A stretch of DNA of 39,063 nt from Nostoc sp. CHAB 5836 (lineage in GTDB: Bacteria > Cyanobacteriota > Cyanobacteriia > Cyanobacteriales > Nostocaceae): assembly GCF_020829445.1 (NCBI RefSeq), contig NZ_JAIVFV010000058.1, positions 1 through 39,063 on the forward strand, read 5' to 3'. Each line of letters starts with the position of its first letter. The first letter of the stretch is position 1. This document shows positions 9,901 through 16,749 of the stretch, piece by piece. The translations under genes were made by a program, and so were the position numbers. The notes under the pieces are model-generated. The model had not been told where the DNA came from and searched no databases. It saw only the letters and a list, made by a program, of their open reading frames with translations.

Positions 9901-10783
9901 TACTACGGCGACTTGGGGTAAGTTTGACATTCCACCGGGTGACAAGGTTGAGATTACCTTTCAAGCGATGTCCAATGCCGCGATCGCCCCTGGCACTTAT
10001 CAAAACCCTGTCGTTGCGAACTACCTCAATCCCAAGCGGGTTAATCCAAATGATACAACAAGTACTAGTTATGATGCTGCGGCAAATGCGGCAGAAGATG
10101 TGACGGTAGTCGCTCCAGTCAGTAGTAATCCGAATGTGTTACTTGTAAAACGAATCACCGCAATTAATGGTACAACTACCACATTTGGGGGGGATTCTTT
10201 GGTCGGGTATATTGATGCCCCAATTAATGCCTACGATGATAACGACATCAACATTCCCAGCCAACCCACACCCACAGATCCGCCCAAGGACACTGACAAG
10301 TGGCCACCCTTAAATAGCTTTATGCTCGGTGGCATCAATGGCGGTAAAGTCAAGCCGAGTGATGAAATAGAATACACCATCTATTTCCTCTCCGCAGGTG
10401 ATGCAACTGCACCCAAAGTGTTGATGTGCGATCGCGTCCCCAATAATGTCACTTTCCTACCGACTGCTTTCAATAATTTCGCCACCAAAAACAGCAGTGG
10501 TCTTTCCGGTGGCGATCGGGGAATTATCTGGCAGTATAACGGTACTACCGAATCTCTTACCAATACCAAAGATGGAGATGCAGCTCAATACTTCCCTCCT
10601 GGTGTTGAACCATCAACAGTCTACAATGACCCGAGTAATCCCAGTAAAAAGGTTGTCGATTGTGGCGGTGCTAATACTAATGGTGCGATCGTAGTGAATT
10701 TGGGTGATTTACCCAATGCTACCGGATCTGGAACACCAGCAACTTCCTATGGTTTCATTCGTTTCCGGGCATGGGTGAAATAG
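6932..10783 (+). CDS. Exported DUF11-repeat surface protein with glycine-rich core
   Basis: 1283 residues from the ATG at 6932. A Lys/Arg-rich leader of about 25 residues precedes a hydrophobic segment ending in LPALA, a plausible signal peptide. A beta-rich region (about 40-270) is followed by a DUF11-like domain near 279-410 (NLVVTKTTSTPSVAAGGAAT), a Pro-rich hinge (APPPPSPAP), a globular region, and a Gly-rich stretch near 686-866 with runs of seven glycines. A second DUF11 domain lies near 915-1050. The C-terminal module from about 1066 (NVLLVKRITAING) matches that of the preceding gene. The Gly-rich stretch resembles loops of structural or adhesive surface proteins. MITE copies A and B flank the gene in the same orientation. 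A role in the cell envelope, sheath or adhesion is an inference. Confidence 0.75.
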   Translation: MLKHQLIEKKSNHQRQKDRKGKSCFRAIILIYLFLSGNLIQVLPALAASPTPGTVIDNQATGSFIDSTDNTEKQIESNTVRVTVAEVAGITITPANTPSATTGSTVNFDFTITNIGNDPTQFFIPDAPSTVSGGTAGTLKIVAYDPDGSGPAAAIDLTANNVTVPNGGGNTGTLLGAIASANNGSIPAGASIVVRVPVTVTGTNGQTVSVTLGNTSGQPSNSNTPFVVGANGSGSKDTYTVDNADGVAGEAAGIPLNGDATSHRQEASATTSFTIPAAAVNLVVTKTTSTPSVAAGGAATYTIKVTNPSSSSVSNVSITDTLPSGFTYDATIGVPVLQNSATRTTTVNPTAGSTSPNWGTFSLPANGSVSISFTADTDNNQAIGTYQNPVAVTYTDTNGNQIANYNPNSSVAEDVVVTAAAVAPPPPSPAPVRSPAGICAIPGKDGPASLGGILNTYYPGNASVSAGSQSITLGSSAGATTGISSGDLLLVIQMQDSTIDSSNTAAYGSGNTSNDGKGQTSMGNSGLYEYVVATNSIPTSGGTLTFKGAPSGGTGGLINSYNNANATGSQGQRRFQVVRVPQYSNLTLTSTLSALEWNGKVGGIVVADIAGQLNFNGRTIDGINRGFRAGYSQKIFSGNSLLDYVGTNSETIGAGKGEGTAGTPQFVWNGTLPVDNGSQGYPNGDYGRGAPANAGGGGNFHNAGGGGGGNGGVGGKGGIPWQGAGGALDSGGRGGALSSLFAPDPTRLFLGGGGGGGDANNATTGVRGGVGAGLVILRSGTMAGSGTINVTGDAGDVGVFGGAPDGAGGGGAGGTVLVAARQNSSTANLSILANGGAGGNTLNDSGNEHGPGAGGGGGVVLHNVPGAALTPSVLGGANGRAVGGTGIAHGATPGQDGQVAPITNDPFATVNDDGCLPQLTVWKSTTTPKITQGGVATYKITVSNGPGRTTATGVDIQDVLPTGFTYDSTIAINLGTGVTRTTSTNPTPGSTTATWGKFDIPPGDKVEITFQAMSNAAIAPGTYQNPVVANYLNPKRVNPNDTTSTSYDAAANAAEDVTVVAPVSSNPNVLLVKRITAINGTTTTFGGDSLVGYIDAPINAYDDNDINIPSQPTPTDPPKDTDKWPPLNSFMLGGINGGKVKPSDEIEYTIYFLSAGDATAPKVLMCDRVPNNVTFLPTAFNNFATKNSSGLSGGDRGIIWQYNGTTESLTNTKDGDAAQYFPPGVEPSTVYNDPSNPSKKVVDCGGANTNGAIVVNLGDLPNATGSGTPATSYGFIRFRAWVK

Positions 10784-10786
10784 CCC

Positions 10787-10917
10787 TAAGTAGAGCGACG
10801 CAAATAAAGCTAACTGGCTAAGGCTGTCATTTGTCATTTGTCCTTCGTCATTTATAACGGTTTAAGGTGTATTTACGTTTCGTAATATAGTTTGGTTTAT
10901 TCTTGCCGACTTACTTA
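10787..10917 (+). mobile_element. MITE family 1, copy B (131 bp)
   Basis: Begins TAAGTAGAGCGACGCAAATA three bases after the stop of the Gly-rich surface protein and ends GCCGACTTACTTA. Same interior as copy A, with heptamers TTTGTCA/TTTGTCC in a slightly different order. Confidence 0.8.
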
Positions 10918-11057
10918 GGTAAGGAAAATTTGACTATGTTATTCAGCGAAGCATCTCTGTTTTGCAAAAATACCTTTTAAAGAATCCGAAAAGCAGCAGT
11001 TTCAGTTTGAATATTAATTATACACCTACCAAAATGAGATGCACTCATTGCTAAGTT

Positions 11058-12056
11058 ATGGTATATGCAAATTTAAAACTGAGATTTAAACCAGTTTCTC
11101 ACAGCTGGGTTGCTGTTCATCCAAAGCCTAAAGGGGTAATTCAATTTATTGCTGGGGCTTTCTTTGGTACATTTGGCCCCATGATTTTTTATCGCTATCT
11201 GCTTCAATCTCTATTTGAGCAGGGATATACGATTATTCTTCTGCCATTTAATTTTACTTTTAACCATTATGTCGAAGCTGGTTTTCTCATGAGAGAGCAG
11301 TATGAAATTCTACCAGAGCTTGTGAGAATGGCAAGTATTGCAGGATATGATTATGAAGCTTATCTAGATGATAAGAACTTTTCTTGGATTGGACATAGCC
11401 TTGGCTGTAAATATATCTCGCTGTTAGAAGGATTTACTGCTCTACCTCCAGAGCCTCAAGATAGAGAAAAATTTATTCGCAACCTACTACCTCAAACTTC
11501 GGATAAGTCACAGATAGAAACTGTCATTGCAGAGATGAACATTCTCTTTGAGGAACTGACGCGAAAAACGGCTGAAGTTAAAAACTTAATTTATACTTAT
11601 GTTCATAAGGATATAAAATTTAACAGTGTCTTCATTAAAGGGCAGGTTTCTATCCTATTAGCACCTGCTATTGCTGACACAGGGAGTGCAATTCGTCCTC
11701 AGTTTTTAGCTGATATCGTCGATAATCTTGGTTGGGGTGTGAAACCAACGGTTGAAGAAACCCAGAACTTAATCAAGAATAGTGGGCTATTTAATATCAT
11801 GGGTTTAGTCTGTTTTAAATCAGATCAGATTGCTCAATCAACCTGTGAATGGTTTACTACTATTCTGCAAAAGCCACCTCAAGATTTTCAGAAAAGTTTA
11901 GCTGGTGGACATTTAAGACCTCTAGGTATTCAGCTAGCTAAGTATGTTATTAATATTTTCGATAAACCGTTAATTGAATCAGTTCAAGAGCGAAACAAAG
12001 CACTTGAGCATAATGTAATTCAATTGCTTGAGGAACTGAAAAAAAAATCAAGATAA
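11058..12056 (+). CDS. DUF1350 family protein (alpha/beta-hydrolase-like)
   Basis: 332 residues. The order of elements fits DUF1350, a family I know mainly from cyanobacteria and plastids: an N-terminal Trp/Pro segment, a glycine-rich loop (VIQFIAGAFFGTFGPMIFYR), a strand (GYTIILLPFNFTFNH) and a nucleophile-elbow-like GHSLGCKY near residues 114-121. The fold is that of alpha/beta hydrolases; the substrate is not known. An Ala/Asp-rich strand SILLAPAIADTGSAI follows, and the tail is charged and helical. There is no clear Shine-Dalgarno before the ATG. It lies downstream of the surface-protein genes but is separated by 274 bp and MITE B, so co-transcription is uncertain. Confidence 0.7.
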   Translation: MVYANLKLRFKPVSHSWVAVHPKPKGVIQFIAGAFFGTFGPMIFYRYLLQSLFEQGYTIILLPFNFTFNHYVEAGFLMREQYEILPELVRMASIAGYDYEAYLDDKNFSWIGHSLGCKYISLLEGFTALPPEPQDREKFIRNLLPQTSDKSQIETVIAEMNILFEELTRKTAEVKNLIYTYVHKDIKFNSVFIKGQVSILLAPAIADTGSAIRPQFLADIVDNLGWGVKPTVEETQNLIKNSGLFNIMGLVCFKSDQIAQSTCEWFTTILQKPPQDFQKSLAGGHLRPLGIQLAKYVINIFDKPLIESVQERNKALEHNVIQLLEELKKKSR

Positions 12057-12067
12057 TGGGCATGGGT

Positions 12068-12184
12068 TAAGTAGGTCGGCGCAATTAAAGATAACTGGCG
12101 ATGGCTGTCATTTGTCCTTGGTAAGGGTTTTAAGCCTGTTTACGTTTCGTCACATAGTTTGATTTATTGTTGCCGACTTACTTA
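12068..12184 (+). mobile_element. MITE family 1, copy C (117 bp, short form)
   Basis: TAAGTAGGTCGGCGCAATTA at the left and TGCCGACTTACTTA at the right. It is 14 bp shorter than the other copies, exactly two heptamers, and the missing bases map to the internal heptamer run after TTTGTCC. It lies 11 bp after the stop of the DUF1350 gene. Confidence 0.8.
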
Positions 12185-12476
12185 GTGGTTCCCGGCAAGC
12201 GTGAAGTACAATTTTGACCTCACTTCCATTCCTCTCTTCCTTTAAGGAGAGAGGCAATGAAATTGTTCCCCCAACCCGTTGCGGGAAGAGGGTTAGGTCT
12301 ATTTGCTCCGCCTGTAGCTCACCAGATTGAAAATGGCTATATTAGACATCTGGTGAAATTAAATATGCGTTACCCAGAACCTTTGTTTTGACGTAGCAGT
12401 GCTACGTCAAAACAATTCTTTTTCACCAGATGTCTATTGTTTAATGCAAATTAACGAAAAGTTGAATTTGCACTTT
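12185..12476. other. Non-coding stretch after the DUF1350 gene
   Basis: With MITE copy C this makes a 420-bp gene-free interval. It holds a GGAGAGAGG/CCTCTC-type low-complexity segment (12230-12300) and the inverted-repeat element at 12343-12436. I see no open frame worth calling. Confidence 0.6.
12343..12436. repeat. 94-bp inverted-repeat element enclosing a 29-bp palindrome
   Basis: TAGACATCTGGTGAAA (12343-12358) is repeated perfectly inverted as TTTCACCAGATGTCTA (12421-12436). In the middle, 12385-12413, 14-bp arms GTTTTGACGTAGCA / TGCTACGTCAAAAC flank one G. ATT occurs on both outer sides (12341-12343 and 12436-12438) and could be a 3-bp duplication. It looks like a miniature element or a deleted IS. 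Confidence 0.65.
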
Positions 12477-13046
12477 TTACCATACTTTATTTAAATTCAA
12501 TTCAAACCCAGGTAAAACATCTTCACCAAATACGGTTGTAGGAGATTCTAATATTTCTACGTCTTTGCCTAAACGAAAAATTTCTACTGTTTTATTCTTG
12601 GAGTCAAGCAACCAACCTAAAGGAACACCATTGTTAATATACTCTTGCATCTTTTCTCGAAGTTTTTTCAGAGAATCACTACTAGAACGCAATTCCACTA
12701 CAAAATCAGGTGCGACAGGAGAAAATTCTTCTTCTTGTTGAGTCTGAGTTAAAGCCTCCCATTTTTCATTACTTACCCAAGAAGCGTCGGGTGAGTAAAC
12801 CGCACCATTAGGGAATGTAAAACCACTGGAGGAATCAAATACAATACCTAAATTTGTGCGATCGTTCCAGTTCCATAGTTGAGCATTCAAACCAGAGTTT
12901 TTCTTACCTGTCCACGGATATCTTGGAGGCATAATTATAACTTCTCCAGTTGCAGCACGTTCTAACTGCAAATTTTGATTAGCTTGACAAAGTTGATAAA
13001 ACCCCTCGATACCCAGATTGGGGATATTCAAAGTGATGGCGTTCAT
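12477..13046 (-). CDS. Uma2 family (DUF820) putative restriction endonuclease-like protein
   Basis: 189 residues with the Uma2/DUF820 layout, a PD-(D/E)XK-type fold that is greatly expanded in cyanobacteria. Visible core residues are Asp in YSPDASWVSNEKW, Glu in DFVVELRSSSD, and Lys in LKKLREKMQEY, followed by the usual GWLLDSKNKTVEIFR strand and a C-terminal LPGFELNL. The length is normal for the family. Biological role is unknown; these proteins are often found scattered and next to mobile elements, as here with MITEs on both sides. Two further Uma2 genes lie at 34537 and 37421. Confidence 0.85.
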   Translation of the reverse strand: MNAITLNIPNLGIEGFYQLCQANQNLQLERAATGEVIIMPPRYPWTGKKNSGLNAQLWNWNDRTNLGIVFDSSSGFTFPNGAVYSPDASWVSNEKWEALTQTQQEEEFSPVAPDFVVELRSSSDSLKKLREKMQEYINNGVPLGWLLDSKNKTVEIFRLGKDVEILESPTTVFGEDVLPGFELNLNKVW

Positions 13047-13111
13047 AAGCTTTAAGAATGAGGTTTTGTCCTTATACCAATTCTATTTAAGGTTGTGCTT
13101 TACCCTGGGCT

Positions 13112-13242
13112 TAAGTAAGTTGGCGCGAAAAAATCAAAGTATATTACGAAACGTAAATAGCCTTAAAATCTTTACCAGTGTTCAATGACAAAGGACAAAT
13201 GACAGCCTTAGCCAGTTAGCTTTAATTGCGCCGACTTACTTA
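13112..13242 (-). mobile_element. MITE family 1, copy D (131 bp, inverted orientation)
   Basis: TAAGTAAGTTGGCGCGAAAA at the left, GCGCCGACTTACTTA at the right, with TTTGTCC-type heptamers on the minus strand. It fills most of the gap between the Uma2 gene and the transposase. Confidence 0.8.
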
Positions 13243-13312
13243 ACCCAAGTTGCTAGTTATGCGATCGCCAGCGGTTCGGGGTGTTGTATGGGGTCAGTAT
13301 GTATAATAAAAT

Positions 13313-13338
13313 CCCCTCCAGGAACAAAAACGGAGGGG
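13313..13338 (+). promoter_or_regulatory. Hairpin hiding the transposase ribosome-binding site
   Basis: CCCCTCC (13313-13319) pairs with GGAGGGG (13332-13338) across a 12-base loop. The GGAGGGG is the Shine-Dalgarno sequence of the ATG at 13342. Such pairing would lower translation when transcripts enter from outside the element, a control known from other insertion sequences. Confidence 0.6.
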
Positions 13339-13341
13339 AAG

Positions 13342-14166
13342 ATGTTAAACGAAATAATTGCTATCTATGCTATCACTGATGACTTATTGAAAGCGATTGG
13401 GCATCATGAAGATAGTCGCAGAGAGATGAGTGATGCAGAAATTATGACAACTGCACTGGTTGCAGCAATGTTTTTCAGTGGTAATCATAGCGCGGCTTGT
13501 AACTATATGAAAGACCATAATCTGATTGATAAAATGTGAGAAAAATCACGTTTTAACCGACGATTACACGGAATCTCGATGCTGATGAATGATTTATTTC
13601 ATCAAATAGGAATGATACTAAAAGAAAGTAGTGATTGTACGGAATATCTTTTAGACTCATTTCCTGTACCAATCTGCGATAATATTCGCATCTTCAATGT
13701 GAAAATAGCCAAATCAGAGGATTACAGAGGTTACATAGCTTCAAAAAAACGCTATTTCTACGGGGTTCGAGTTCAGTTATTAACGACTAAAAATGGTATT
13801 CCAGTTGAGTTTGTATTCATGCCTGGTAGTGCGTCTGATGTACGTGGGTTGAATGCTTTACCATTAAATTTGCCGCCTGGGAGTGAAGTGTATACTGATT
13901 CTGCATATACTGATTATACTGCGGAGGATGACCTTCAACAAACAAGTCAAATTGCTTTAAAAGTTATGCGGAAGAAGAACTCTAAACGCAAAGACGAGGC
14001 GTGGAATCAATACATTAAACAATCTATTCGACATTATATTGAGACAGTGTTTAGTGCTATCACATCTGCTTTTCCTAAATCAATTCATGCGGTCATTTAT
14101 GATGGATTTCTACTGAAGGTAGAAGCATTTATTTTTGCTTTTACGCTCCGAAAAGCATTTTTATAA
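13342..14166 (+). pseudogene. IS982 family transposase interrupted by an in-frame TGA
   Basis: The frame is continuous from the ATG at 13342 to 14166 (274 codons) except for a TGA at 13537-13539, directly before the family-typical EKSRFNRRLH. This gives a 65-codon N-terminal piece and a C-terminal piece that can start at 13579. The catalytic triad of the DDE fold is visible: Asp in LLDSFPVPICD, Asp in VYTDSAYTDY and Glu in RHYIETVFSAI. The start is chosen for its strong GGAGGGG at 13332; an upstream ATG at 13288 is less likely. I could not define the terminal inverted repeats. One substitution at the TGA would restore a full-length IS982 transposase, so inactivation looks recent; suppression or a sequencing error cannot be excluded. 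Confidence 0.85.
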
Positions 14167-14227
14167 AAAGTTAAATTTAATACCTTAATTCCAGTTAAGA
14201 CTCTTGATTGGAACTAAGTGTGAGTGA

Positions 14228-14248
14228 CGGTTGCGCTTTGCGCAACCG
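14228..14248. repeat. Short hairpin GGTTGCGC-TTT-GCGCAACC
   Basis: Perfect inverted repeat just downstream of the transposase remnant, with no T run after it. It may be a repeat or mark the right side of the IS insertion. Confidence 0.5.
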
Positions 14249-14254
14249 CGCTGA

Positions 14255-14902
14255 TTGCCATTGGCGATCGCATCAAATAGAGTCGTCCCTTTGAGGCGAT
14301 CGCATCAATCTCAGAGTCCGAAGCGCTCGAACTCAGATAACCCGCAACTTGGGTTATTATTAATAGCCAGCACTAAGTATACGATATCGCAAATATCTAA
14401 TCCAGGAACACCGCCAATTTTGCTAATTAAAGATGAAAATTCGAGATTTGATCCAGGTAGCGCAGTAATTCCAACGACAATGCTGGACTATATCAAAAAT
14501 CAACTCGTACCTGATATAGAAAAAACCACAAAATCTTACAACATTAATACAGTTGAAATCATTGGGCATACTGACGAACAACCTGTTAGCGTTATCAGCG
14601 GCAATCTAGACTCTAATTTAGAGATAGCAGCTAGTCCAGAAGGTTCAGTTATTACACTTAAAGCAGGTTCTAACGCTGATTTAGGATTGATGCGTTCCCT
14701 TGCAGTGGTTAAAGAACTGCTGAAAATTCAGCAACAAAATAAGATGCCAGGAATTAAATTTCGCGCCTATTCGGCGGCACAACTAATATTACCAAATGGG
14801 GAATTTGCTCCCATTCCCCAAGAAAAGCGTCAGCCAGAATCGAAGCGGCGACGCATTGAAATTCGTTTTACACGCTTGGGTGAAGTGCGAGAAGTAAAAT
14901 AA
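14255..14902 (+). pseudogene. OmpA/MotB-like C-terminal domain, 5' truncated
   Basis: The frame is open from a TTG at 14255, but the first 50 or so residues are repeat-derived and carry no signal peptide. Recognisable protein starts near residue 50 (PPILLIKDENSRFDPGSA). It shows OmpA-family features: the beta strand ending FDPGSA, VEIIGHTDEQPV (the peptidoglycan-contacting GHTD motif), the helix LGLMRSLAVVKELL, and the closing SKRRRIEIRFTRL. The normal N-terminal membrane helix or coiled coil is missing. I infer that the gene was beheaded, perhaps by the IS982 insertion 90 bp upstream. It could also be expressed as a short protein from an internal start. Confidence 0.6.
14339..14355. repeat. 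Dispersed repeat AACCCGCAACTTGGGTT, copy 1
   Basis: The 17-mer recurs inverted at 38938-38954, with identical flanking GAT/TAT bases. Its ends AACCC/GGGTT can pair as a small hairpin. Confidence 0.6.
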
Positions 14903-14963
14903 ATAATCCATTCACTACTGCTAAAATACTAATCAGTAATCAAAGTCTTCTAATAATAAAAAA

Positions 14964-15920
14964 CTAAGATTTACTATTATCCGCTTCTTTCTGCGCCGCC
15001 TCACTATATTTCTTATATAGTTGAGTACGAATTTTAGCTTCCTGATAACGTCCGTGCTTTTGTGGCACTTTACTCATTAAATCTGAAGCCCGTTGCCACC
15101 TAGCAGCGATCTCTAACCACTGAGTTGAGGTTGTGGCTGTTTTACCAGATGCAGAAGCTTGGTTGGCGATTCGCACAGATATTGTAAATGGGTCATCAGA
15201 TGGCTCAGAAAGGCTATTTTTAGGAATAGGGGATGGTATTTTGGCTTTGCTCTTGTTAATATTTTCTGTAGTTAAAGATTTGGAAGTTTCTAGTTGCATT
15301 ATGTTTTTGAATTTATTACCCAACTGGGCATAAACAAGCCAACTAAGCAGTAACAGTGAGCAGAAACCAGCGACTGCTAATATCTTTTTTTTAGGTTTAT
15401 TTTTGTGTTTTTGTTTGTTAATAAGTACTAAAGGGCGAGAGACTTGAGTTCTAGGTAAATTTGGCTTTCCTAGTTCAGCTTGAGCTTCTGTGAAATCTTT
15501 AATTAGTTGCTTGACAATATTAGGCTGAATTAATGTAATTTCTTGTGACCAAAGCAATTGGTTTTCGCGATCGCTATCTATTTCCTTTAACCACAGTAAT
15601 TGTTGCTCTCGAACAATCCGACTGTTAATATTGACTCGGCGAATGTGACGCGGGGCAATGGATTCAAGAATTTGCTGGATTTGTTCTACGACGGGCGATT
15701 GCTCAAGTTGCTCTACCCTCGCCGCCTCGCACAGAAGTTGTAAGACACCATCAGAAAAAATGGCTCTAGTTCTGACACCAGACTTGGCTAGTTTTTCGTT
15801 CAATAGCTGAATAATCGCCGCAACGCTACCTTGGTGAGCTTGCCAAGCGATATCATTTATCCGGTCTACCATCTGAAATTTAGTGATAGCTCTTCCACCC
15901 TGACTGATTAAGGTACTCAT
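14964..15920 (-). CDS. Conserved membrane protein of unknown function
   Basis: 318 residues. A soluble N-terminal part (about 1-175, with SVAAIIQLLNEKLAKSGVRT) is followed by a very basic stretch (KQKHKNKPKKK) and one membrane helix near 182-202 (ILAVAGFCSLLLLSWLVYA). A Pro/Ser linker and a C-terminal helical region containing SVRIANQASASGKTATTSTQ and WQRASDLMSKVP complete it. The basic residues before the helix suggest that the N-terminal half is cytoplasmic and the C-terminal half periplasmic. I recall similar proteins from filamentous cyanobacteria but know no function. It converges with the OmpA remnant. Confidence 0.7.
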   Translation of the reverse strand: MSTLISQGGRAITKFQMVDRINDIAWQAHQGSVAAIIQLLNEKLAKSGVRTRAIFSDGVLQLLCEAARVEQLEQSPVVEQIQQILESIAPRHIRRVNINSRIVREQQLLWLKEIDSDRENQLLWSQEITLIQPNIVKQLIKDFTEAQAELGKPNLPRTQVSRPLVLINKQKHKNKPKKKILAVAGFCSLLLLSWLVYAQLGNKFKNIMQLETSKSLTTENINKSKAKIPSPIPKNSLSEPSDDPFTISVRIANQASASGKTATTSTQWLEIAARWQRASDLMSKVPQKHGRYQEAKIRTQLYKKYSEAAQKEADNSKS

Positions 15921-16278
15921 TAATTTAGAGACTCTTTTCTACTGGTCTTGATCTTGTCTTCGATTTTACGAGTAAAAAGATGAGTTGCCAAATAAAATCA
16001 TAAATATACAGCTTCCCTTTTCGGTTCGGTAATGACGCTTGATCACACTCAGTTAATTTAAGTTAAGACTCTAGCGAGAGTCGAGGTGTCCATAATAACA
16101 TCACAATATGTTTATACTAAAAACGGCTGAGAAAATAAGGACTGAAGTCCTTACTACCAACTTGCTTCCCGTCAATTTAAACTTGACAAACTACTAGTGA
16201 GGTACGTTTTCAAGGCTACTAACCTTGGTAGACAAGATTTGGGTGTACCTCAGTTGCTTGGGAAACGCTATAGCTGTA
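15921..16278. other. Gene-free stretch with small hairpins
   Basis: 358 bp. Contains GACTCT-AGCG-AGAGTC near 16067 and AAGGACT-GA-AGTCCTT at 16137-16152, the latter in a repeat context (CTGAAGTCCTTACTACCAAC) that I recall as common in Nostoc. No credible gene. Confidence 0.5.
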
Positions 16279-16683
16279 TTAAATTTCTGCTGGCAAAGGT
16301 TGCCAAATATCCCCATATTGTTCTCGTAGAAACTGCCAAGCTTCCACCTGTCCTGCTTCATATTCTCCCGGTTTACCCCATTGCAAAAATAGACTTAAAG
16401 CAGGTTCCTGTTTTTCATCTAAAAGCCGGATGGCATAAGTTGTAAAATTCCCTCTCTTCGCTTCACCTATTTCAAATTTAACCTGAGTAATTTTGTCCAT
16501 ATTCAAGTGAAATTCAAAGCCTTCGGTATGCATATTCGCGTACTTACCTTTAGGCAATTCTGCATAAAATAATTTTTCTAGTTTGCCTCGTGCTTCTAAA
16601 ACAGCAGCACTGCTAGTAACAATTAAACGCAAAGTACCAAGAGTTTCGCAAGCTGCTAAAAATTCTTTTAATGTTGTGGTCAT
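16279..16683 (-). CDS. Conserved cyanobacterial protein, possibly ChuX/HutX-like fold
   Basis: 134 residues with no signal peptide or membrane helix. The pattern LGTLRLIVTSSAAVLEARG, then alternating strands (FEFHLNMDKITQVKFEIGEA, TYAIRLLDEKQEPALSLFLQW) and a helical end (VEAWQFLREQYGD) is reminiscent of the heme-handling ChuX/HutX/HemS fold, but this is a weak inference from motif shape. The start codon and the AAGGA-like sequence upstream both lie inside a heptamer array (16682-16723). The gene follows phoH on the minus strand with about 65 bp between them, so co-transcription is possible. Confidence 0.7.
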   Translation of the reverse strand: MTTTLKEFLAACETLGTLRLIVTSSAAVLEARGKLEKLFYAELPKGKYANMHTEGFEFHLNMDKITQVKFEIGEAKRGNFTTYAIRLLDEKQEPALSLFLQWGKPGEYEAGQVEAWQFLREQYGDIWQPLPAEI

Positions 16684-16723
16684 TTGTTATTTGTCCTTTG
16701 TCATTTGTCATTTGTCATTTGTG
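16682..16723. repeat. STRR heptamer array (ATTTGTC, six units)
   Basis: Six consecutive 7-mers of the form ATTTGTC/CTTTGTC. On the minus strand the array reads ACAAATG and runs directly into the start codon of the gene at 16279-16683. Such short tandemly repeated sequences are typical of heterocystous cyanobacteria. Confidence 0.85.
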
Positions 16724-16749
16724 AATAACCAATGCCCAATTGCCAATCT

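Noticed and set aside
13112..14248. IS982 ends formed by MITE D and the hairpin at 14228
   Set aside because: MITE D has its own complete inverted ends and the 14228 hairpin does not match any sequence left of the transposase, so they are not the IS termini.
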